From NCBI GenBank assembly GCA_035943635.1, contig DASZBX010000119.1, forward strand, positions 1-64,000: a stretch of DNA of 64,000 nt, written 5' to 3'. This document shows, piece after piece, positions 59,210 to 64,000 of the stretch. Source of the stretch: DASZBX01 sp035943635. GTDB lineage: Bacteria > Actinomycetota > Actinomycetes > Streptomycetales > Catenulisporaceae. Under the pieces are notes generated by a model. The model was given only the letters and a program-made list of their open reading frames with translations, did no database searches and was not told the origin of the DNA. Position numbers and translations under genes: made by a program. How positions within the stretch are numbered: the first letter of the stretch is position 1; the number at the start of each line of letters is the position of its first letter.

Positions 59210-59911
59210 CTACCGTTCCAGCCAGAGCGCCTTGCGGACGCCGAGCAGCCAGTCCTGCGCCGCGGCCTCGTCCGGAGCCTGCGGCAGGACGCTGCGCGCC
59301 CCGGCGAACCGCTCCTCGGCCTGCGCCATGAACTGCGCAGCCCGGTCCGGACGCTCGGCCACCTGCTCGCCGAAGTCCAGGTGGCGCTGCGGATCGGCCA
59401 GCCGCACGGACATCCGGCCGGTGGTGTACAAGTCATAGCCCTGATGAACCAGCCGCATCAGGTGCCGGGCGTGTTTGGCCACCCGCGGCCGTTGGCCTGC
59501 ACAGGCCGGTTCGTCGCCGGAGGCGAGCTTGCGCAGCTGCTGCGTGGCGTATCCGAGGTAGGCGCTCTTGACCTTGTTCGCCGACAGCAGCGAGCCGCGC
59601 AGCGCGATCAGCTCCCGGCCGAGCGGCGTCTGCACCTCGTAGAGATCCTCCGGCAGCCACAGCAGTTCGGTGACGGTCGGATTGCACGCCAGCAGAAGGG
59701 AAACGGCCTTGCCCACCTCGTGCATCGTGCTGTCCGGCTTGGCCGAGACCACGCTCGGCTGCGGCTGGACCAGGCCGAGCAGGCGCAGCGTCGGCAGCGC
59801 GAAGAAGCCCAGCCGGTCGATGTCCGAACCGGGTCCGGCCAGGCCGTAGGCGATGGAGCCCACGATGCCGGACAGGATGATCTGCGCTTGCGGGTCCAGG
59901 TCGGCCGTCAT
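59210..59911 (-). CDS. RlaP/DNA polymerase beta-superfamily nucleotidyltransferase
   Basis: 233 residues. The core motif is ILSGIVGSIAYGLAGPGSDIDRLGFF, with the GS and DxD positions of the pol-beta fold intact (GSDID). ACNPTVTELLWLP and SANKVKSAYLGYATQQLRKL are typical of the RlaP family, which is associated with RNA ligases and unknown nucleotidyl targets. ATG at 59911 has GGAGGGGA seven or more bases upstream. A perfect palindrome lies 54 bases upstream. Substrate unknown. Confidence 0.82.
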   Translation of the reverse strand: MTADLDPQAQIILSGIVGSIAYGLAGPGSDIDRLGFFALPTLRLLGLVQPQPSVVSAKPDSTMHEVGKAVSLLLACNPTVTELLWLPEDLYEVQTPLGRELIALRGSLLSANKVKSAYLGYATQQLRKLASGDEPACAGQRPRVAKHARHLMRLVHQGYDLYTTGRMSVRLADPQRHLDFGEQVAERPDRAAQFMAQAEERFAGARSVLPQAPDEAAAQDWLLGVRKALWLER

Positions 59912-59964
59912 CGTGATTCCCCTCCCGTATACCGACTGTATTCGGGCCATGATATCCGGCGCCG

Positions 59965-59985
59965 ATCCCTTTGGCGCAAAGGGAT
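59965..59985. promoter_or_regulatory. Perfect 9-bp inverted repeat upstream of the RlaP-type gene
   Basis: ATCCCTTTG-GCG-CAAAGGGAT. It lies between the stop of the phosphodiesterase gene (60008) and the start at 59911. No T-run follows on the minus strand, so an operator is as likely as a terminator. Confidence 0.45.
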
Positions 59986-60007
59986 TTCCGGCCGCCCGAC
60001 GGGTGTC

Positions 60008-60895
60008 TCAGGCCTCGTTGAACGGCGTCCCGTCGAACGCGGCCTCGCGTCCGAGCGGCAGGCGCAGCGCGGTGTAGACGGACGGAGCCACGTCCACATG
60101 CCGCAGCGCCCGCGCCGGCGCCTCGGCCGAACCGCCGCCGGGCACCGCGCCCGGCTCGATCCCCGGCCCGAACGCGGCGATCCACGCGGTCCGCTCCACG
60201 TCGGTGTCCCCGCCGTGGCCGCCCGCGTCGACGTGGCCGTGATCGGTGACGATGATGACGGTCCACTCGTCCCCGGCGTCGCCCTGGGCGTCGTCGGCCA
60301 GGCCGACCGAGGCCAGGATCCGGCCCAGCCGCACGTCCGCGGCCTCGATCGCGGCGTCGTACTCCTTGCCGCAGCCCAGGAAGTGCGCGGTCACGTCCGG
60401 CGAGCCGAGGTAGACGAAGGAGACGATCGGCCGGTCGGTGGTCAGCACGTGCTCGGCGTCGACCGTGATCTGCTCGTCGACCACCTCCCAGGCGGGGGCG
60501 TCGTGCCCGGCCTCGGAGATGAAGGTGGTCCGGCTCGGCGTGGCGAACAGCGGGCCGCCGTACTGCGGGGTGACCAGCGGCTCCCAGCCGGCCGCGACGT
60601 AGCTGCGCATCCCGATCCGGTGCAGGATCGAGGCGAAGTCCGGGAAGGCGGCCAGCCGGTGATTGGTGAAGACGTTGCCCAGCACGCCGTGCTTGGCCGC
60701 GGTCACGCCGGTGGCCACGGTGGTCCAGCACGGCCCGGACAGCGAGGGCGCGTCCGGCTCGACCCGCACCGGGGCGAGGAAGCCGCGGGCGGCCACCGAG
60801 TCCAGGTGCGGGGTCCGGACCCGGGCCAGGGTGTCCAGCCGGACCCCGTCGACGCCGACGACCAGGACCCGGCGGGTGCGAAAGGCGGTGCTCAC
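60008..60895 (-). CDS. Alkaline-phosphatase-superfamily phosphodiesterase
   Basis: 295 residues, of nucleotide pyrophosphatase/phosphodiesterase type. Metal-binding and nucleophile positions are visible: VVGVDGVRLDTL (first Asp), PSLSGPCWTTVATGV (Ser/Thr nucleophile region), GNVFTNHR, YLGSPDVTAHFLGC, VTDHGHVDAGGHGG (Asp-His pair) and a last His in LRHVDVAPSVY. No signal peptide, so it is probably cytosolic. GTG at 60895 with GGGAG seven bases upstream; 45 more codons are open but lack a site. Confidence 0.88.
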   Translation of the reverse strand: MSTAFRTRRVLVVGVDGVRLDTLARVRTPHLDSVAARGFLAPVRVEPDAPSLSGPCWTTVATGVTAAKHGVLGNVFTNHRLAAFPDFASILHRIGMRSYVAAGWEPLVTPQYGGPLFATPSRTTFISEAGHDAPAWEVVDEQITVDAEHVLTTDRPIVSFVYLGSPDVTAHFLGCGKEYDAAIEAADVRLGRILASVGLADDAQGDAGDEWTVIIVTDHGHVDAGGHGGDTDVERTAWIAAFGPGIEPGAVPGGGSAEAPARALRHVDVAPSVYTALRLPLGREAAFDGTPFNEA

Positions 60896-61069
60896 GAGGG
60901 TTCTCCCACTTGCCGGGCGGTGCTTGCGGCGCCATGGTAACCGATTAAGGTGTACGCGACGTGCCGCGCGGCACGGCCCGGGGCGGGAGTGCGGGTCAGG
61001 AATATGCTGATATTGATACCTGATCGGCACCGGGGCCTCGGCCGGATTCGGCTCCGGTTTCGGCTCCGG

Positions 61070-62014
61070 CTACAGCGCGGGCCGGGTGAGCAGTCCGCGG
61101 TAGACCTCGCCGACCGTGGCCGGCAGCCCCTCGGGCGCGGGCGCCGGCTCCGGGCCGCCGGAGCCCGGCAGCACCGAGGTGGTCAGGCTGGCGTTGTAGA
61201 ACACCGAGGCCGAGGTCCGGGCCGCCTTGACCGGGGACAGCACGCGGTGCCGGCCGGCCCGGACCAGCCCGCCGGTGCGCCGTTCGACCAGCGTGCCGAA
61301 GATGAACACCAGGCTGCCCGGCTTGGGCGCGGCGGTGATCCAGGAGTCGTCGGCCACGTCGTGCACCTGCAGGCAGCCGCCCTCGCCGTGCTCGCTGAGC
61401 AGGGACACGAAGGTCGAGTCGCGGTGCGGGGCGTAGCCGAACTCGTCCGGCTCGCCCGGTCCGGGCTCGTCCCGCGGGGCGTACCGGGTCAGCGCGACGT
61501 CGGTGTGGTCCGGGCCGTGCGCGACGAAGGTGTTGGCCGGCAGGCCGACCGCCTTGGCCGTCTCCCGCAGCAGGTCCTCGCAGACGATCGCGGACGCCGT
61601 GCGGAACCGGTCGACCAGGTCGCGCAGGGCGCCGTCCGGCCAGACGTTGGTGTGCTCGTACAGGTCCAGGTGCTCGGGCCCGACCCCCGCGGCGGCCGCG
61701 GCGCCGGCGTCGTCGAACCGGGCGATGCTCAGCCGCTCGAACGTGGGCCGGCCGGCCGCGTCCACGTCGCTGCTCCAGCCGTGGCCGAGCCGGCCGAGCG
61801 GGCCGGCCGCGGCCGCCTTCACCCCGTGGTCCAGGTCGAAGTACCCGGTCACCGCGGCGGCCACCCGCCCGGCCAGCTCGCACAGCGGCGCGAGGTCGAC
61901 GACCAGGACCGCGCCGACGGTCTCCCCGGCCGTGCGCAGCACCTCCCGCCGTTCCTCGGCCTGGTCGCGGAACCGGAAGATCGGGAGGTTGACGGTCGTC
62001 TTGGTGCTCGTCAT
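61070..62014 (-). CDS. Isopenicillin N synthase-like Fe(II) oxygenase
   Basis: 314 residues, a 2-oxoglutarate/Fe(II)-dependent or IPNS-type oxygenase. The iron ligands are His197 and Asp199 (APHRDSTFVSLL) and His256 (AGRHRVLSP); the RxS motif that binds the co-substrate carboxylate is in AARTSASVF. The N-terminal half has the usual YFDLDHGVKAA and LGRLGHGWS features. ATG at 62014 is preferred, with AAAGG nine bases upstream, although the frame is open to 62638 across the leader region. The substrate is unknown. Confidence 0.88.
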   Translation of the reverse strand: MTSTKTTVNLPIFRFRDQAEERREVLRTAGETVGAVLVVDLAPLCELAGRVAAAVTGYFDLDHGVKAAAAGPLGRLGHGWSSDVDAAGRPTFERLSIARFDDAGAAAAAGVGPEHLDLYEHTNVWPDGALRDLVDRFRTASAIVCEDLLRETAKAVGLPANTFVAHGPDHTDVALTRYAPRDEPGPGEPDEFGYAPHRDSTFVSLLSEHGEGGCLQVHDVADDSWITAAPKPGSLVFIFGTLVERRTGGLVRAGRHRVLSPVKAARTSASVFYNASLTTSVLPGSGGPEPAPAPEGLPATVGEVYRGLLTRPAL

Positions 62015-62203
62015 GGCTGGAGGCCTTTCTGTGCTTCGCGGGGGCGGACCGGTCCGGTCCGCACGGGGTCCGCGGCCGGCCGGCGGGAGACCCGCGGTCG
62101 GCCCGCGGGCGGGTCGGGTACGGACGCGGCCCGGGCGCGGCGGCCCGGCCGGCGCCGACGGGCGAACACCGGCTCGGCCGCGACGGCCAGAGGAGGGGCG
62201 GAC

Positions 62204-62845
62204 ATGGTCCAGATCGAGGACCGGGTGCGGGTCATCGCCCCCGGCGCGGTGCCGGCCGAGCTCGCCGACCCCTTCGCCGCCGCGCACTGGGACGCGCGGG
62301 CAGAAGAGGTTTACTACTGCTCGGCACTCCCGGAGCGGATCCAGGCCTGGCGCGAGGCGAGCGAGATCGAGGGCCGGGGTCTGACGGCCGACGAGGTGCG
62401 GCCGGGCCCAGACCCCCGGCGGGTCCGCGGCGTTCGACGGGCGGGCGGGAGCCCCCGGCAGCACCCGGGGGCTCCCGCGCCGACGGCCGACCTGGAGGCA
62501 GGACATGCGTTGAGGTCTACCACTTGCCCGGCGTCGCGAGCGGCCGGCGGGTGCAGGCGGCGCGGACGGCCCCCCGCGGACCCGGATCCTGCATCTTCCC
62601 ACCTCCTCGTCGCGGCCGGTACCTCCAGCGCGGCGCAATCCCCGGCAGCGAATAAGTGCTCGGAGTTGCTTGCTGCGACTCTAGCAAGCGGATCGAATAC
62701 GGGCAATGAGACGGATCGCGGCCGACCCGGCCCGGTCCCGCCGGCGGGACCGCCCGGGCCCACCTGCACGAACGGTCGGTCGGCCGGCGGTCGGCCGCCG
62801 GCCGCCGCGAGCCCCTGCCAGAGGATAGTCACATGGCTGACATAA
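62204..62845 (+). CDS. Possible hypothetical protein, real only in its first third
   Basis: A 213-codon frame. A near-perfect AGGAGG lies eight bases before the ATG, and the first ~65 codons (MVQIEDRVRVIAPGAVPAEL, ADPFAAAHWDARAEEVYYC, RIQAWREASE) have protein-like composition and high third-position GC. From ~62400 the sequence becomes Arg/Pro/Gly-rich, crosses a strong hairpin and runs antisense to a promoter and short ORF. The gene may be frameshifted or a fortuitous extension of a shorter one. No family recognised. Confidence 0.35.
   Translation: MVQIEDRVRVIAPGAVPAELADPFAAAHWDARAEEVYYCSALPERIQAWREASEIEGRGLTADEVRPGPDPRRVRGVRRAGGSPRQHPGAPAPTADLEAGHALRSTTCPASRAAGGCRRRGRPPADPDPASSHLLVAAGTSSAAQSPAANKCSELLAATLASGSNTGNETDRGRPGPVPPAGPPGPTCTNGRSAGGRPPAAASPCQRIVTWLT
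62445..62478 (-). terminator. 14-bp hairpin in the leader of the IPNS-like gene
   Basis: GCGGGAGCCCCCGG (62445-62458) is perfectly complementary to 62465-62478 with a six-base loop. It lies 38 bases after the short leader ORF and 430 bases before the oxygenase start. No T-run on either side. Confidence 0.5.
62517..62594 (-). CDS. Short leader ORF (25 codons) before the IPNS-like gene
   Basis: ATG at 62594 has an excellent Shine-Dalgarno (GAGGAGG, seven bases away), unusual in this window. The ORF encodes a basic peptide with one Cys, five Arg and four Pro, beginning MQDPGPRG and ending LATPGKW. It lies 77 bases after a predicted transcript start and 38 bases before a strong hairpin, the layout of attenuation leader peptides. 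It does not match the actinobacterial Cys-leader motif. Function is inferred from position only. Confidence 0.42.
   Translation of the reverse strand: MQDPGPRGAVRAACTRRPLATPGKW
62668..62706 (-). promoter_or_regulatory. Promoter with overlapping palindrome for the leader ORF/IPNS-like transcript
   Basis: On the minus strand TTGCCC (62706-62701) and TAGAGT (62683-62678) are separated by exactly 17 bases. A perfect inverted repeat GCTTGCT-N8-AGCAAGC (62668-62689) covers the -10 element, the classical position for a repressor. The predicted transcript start is near 62671. Confidence 0.52.
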
Positions 62846-63103
62846 CCGTGAGGACCGAGTATATGTGACCCCTGATTTGTGTTTCGGCCAGGTGTCCGGT
62901 CGTCCCAGGCGTTCCGGGCGCCCGCGGAGCCGGCCCGGGGCCGTCCGCACGGCCGTGCCCGAGCGGCGCACCCGCGGCCGCCCCGTCCGGCCGTGCCGCC
63001 CCCGACCGCGTTCCCGTTCCCCACCCCCCGACCCGTCGCGCCCGAGCCCCCGCGCGCGCTTCGGTCCGTCCGGCCCGGTCCGCCCTCCGCGGACCGGGCG
63101 CGC
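62707..63103. other. Gap upstream of the leader promoter
   Basis: No gene seen. TATACT on the minus strand (62856-62861) may be another -10 element. The rest is very GC-rich without clear repeats. Confidence 0.35.
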
Positions 63104-63880
63104 CTACCAGCGCGGGTTCGCGGCGATCGCCGTCAACTGCGCGATGCTCAACACCGGAGCGTCGCGGGTCAGCCGGGAGGCGCCGTCGACCTCCGTCACG
63201 CCGTTGCCCGCGGTCGCCGTCACCTCGACGCCGTCCTGCCGGAAGTACTCGATCTCGTTGAAGTAGACGCCGTTCGGGTCCGTGCCGGTCACCATCGTGA
63301 TCTCGGTGATGCCGGCCGGGGTCACGGTGTCGGTGCACCCGGGCGCCGGGGCGTCCGCCGGGCGCGGGCCGAGGTTCGTCCCCTGGGACCACCCGGTGCA
63401 GGACTCGCTCGTGGTCGGGATCCCGCTGCTGCCGGTCAGGTGGTCGTCGCTGAACAGCTGGGTCGTCACCTGGACCTCGCCCTCGCCGCTGCCGTCGTTG
63501 TAGTCCGCGGCCGCGCCCGACCCGGTCCCGCCGGCCGCCGCGAACACGGTCCCGTCCGGCAGCAGCGAGGTCAGCAGCTGGTAGTACACGGCGCTGGTGG
63601 CCGCGCCGCCGTCCGGTCCGGCGGCGACCGCGCTCGCCTGGTTGGCCGGCGCGGCGGCCGGGGCCGGCGCCGGGAGCCCGGGATGGACCAGGCTGACCGT
63701 CACGGCCACGATCACGGCCAGCGCGCCGGCGCCGCCGGCCAGGCCGAGCGCGGTCCGGCGGCGGCGGACCGCGGCACCCCTGGTCATGCCGTACTCGAGC
63801 ATCTCGGTGATCGGCGGATAGAGGTCGGCGGCGGCGATGGTGAACAGCTCGGTGAGCTGGTCGTCGTTCTCGGTTGTCAT
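63104..63880 (-). CDS. Membrane protein linked to an ECF-type sigma factor gene
   Basis: 258 residues. A short cytosolic N-terminus (DQLTELFTIAAADLYPPITEMLEYGMTRG) is followed by one membrane helix (LGLAGGAGALAVIVAVTVSLV) and an extracellular domain with two Cys (SESCTGWSQG, APGCTDTVTP). The layout, and position 45 bases after a sigma-factor-like end on the same strand, suggest an anti-sigma factor or co-regulated membrane protein, but no zinc-binding HxxxCxxC motif is present. ATG at 63880 with AGGAG six bases upstream. Confidence 0.68.
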   Translation of the reverse strand: MTTENDDQLTELFTIAAADLYPPITEMLEYGMTRGAAVRRRRTALGLAGGAGALAVIVAVTVSLVHPGLPAPAPAAAPANQASAVAAGPDGGAATSAVYYQLLTSLLPDGTVFAAAGGTGSGAAADYNDGSGEGEVQVTTQLFSDDHLTGSSGIPTTSESCTGWSQGTNLGPRPADAPAPGCTDTVTPAGITEITMVTGTDPNGVYFNEIEYFRQDGVEVTATAGNGVTEVDGASRLTRDAPVLSIAQLTAIAANPRW

Positions 63881-63925
63881 GACGGGCTCCTGAGTCGGTG
63901 AGGGTGGTGCGGCGGCCGGCGGGCG

Positions 63926-64000
63926 TCAGCGGCCGAAGAGGAGCTGGCGGTCGTCGCCGAGCAGTTCGCGCAGCCGGGCCAGGGACCGGGTGTTCAGGCT
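63926..64000 (-). CDS. C-terminus of a probable ECF/SigE-type sigma factor (5' partial)
   Basis: The frame enters from the right edge; only 24 codons are visible. NTRSLARLRELLGDD resembles the last helix of sigma region 4 in actinobacterial ECF factors (…RGLARLRELL…). The identity rests on this short stretch and the neighbouring membrane-protein gene. Confidence 0.45.
   Translation of the reverse strand, partial: SLNTRSLARLRELLGDDRQLLFGR

Overview
The window is GC-rich chromosomal DNA from an actinobacterium. It carries a principal HrdB/SigA-type sigma factor, mycothione reductase (an enzyme confined to mycothiol-producing actinobacteria), a DUF5302 protein, a giant CtpI-type P-type ATPase, many GTG starts and several apparently leaderless promoters. 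It resembles Streptomyces, Catenulispora or Frankia relatives, but the genus cannot be fixed from the sequence alone.

Layout. 1-2.8 kb: the 3' end of a nonribosomal peptide synthetase with a terminal reductase, then a non-coding stretch and two tRNA genes. 3-13.6 kb: housekeeping genes, mostly minus strand (membrane protein, sigma factor, dnaG, dgt, ppdK behind a clear promoter and an attenuator-like hairpin), plus a DUF5302 gene. 13.7-19.9 kb: a FabH-like synthase; a three-gene flavin electron-transfer operon (flavocytochrome reductase, FMN-carrier protein, ApbE flavin transferase); a divergent peroxiredoxin/TetR pair with two matching palindromic operators. 20-27 kb: a 1025-residue regulator with HTH domains at both ends, then an ABC exporter and DesK/NarL-type two-component operon with overlapping genes. 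27-32.4 kb: a peptide locus (two paralogous 72-73-residue peptides, a membrane zinc metalloprotease, an exported protein and a divergent XRE regulator with strong palindromes), then small genes. 32.6-43.7 kb: the P-type ATPase with a degenerate duplicated first half, a lysine/alanine-rich membrane protein, a SHOCT protein, a structured-RNA candidate, an MpaB-like oxygenase, fumC and mtr.

43.9-58.7 kb is the most unusual block. One minus-strand run joins a Pst-type ABC importer (pstC, pstA, pstB and three different binding-protein genes) to cell-surface proteins: a DUF916-like peptidoglycan-binding membrane protein, two WxL-like beta-sandwich proteins, one of them with Ig-like repeats, and a sortase-fold protein lacking the catalytic His, Cys and Arg. 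Start/stop overlaps and co-orientation suggest one surface machine combining solute (perhaps phosphate) capture with wall-anchored scaffold proteins. No description of this combination is known to me.

58.9-64 kb: an RlaP-type nucleotidyltransferase with a probable partner remnant, an alkaline-phosphatase-fold phosphodiesterase, an IPNS-like oxygenase behind a promoter-palindrome-short-ORF-hairpin leader, and an ECF-type sigma/membrane-protein pair cut by the window end. No insertion sequence, prophage or CRISPR array was recognised.
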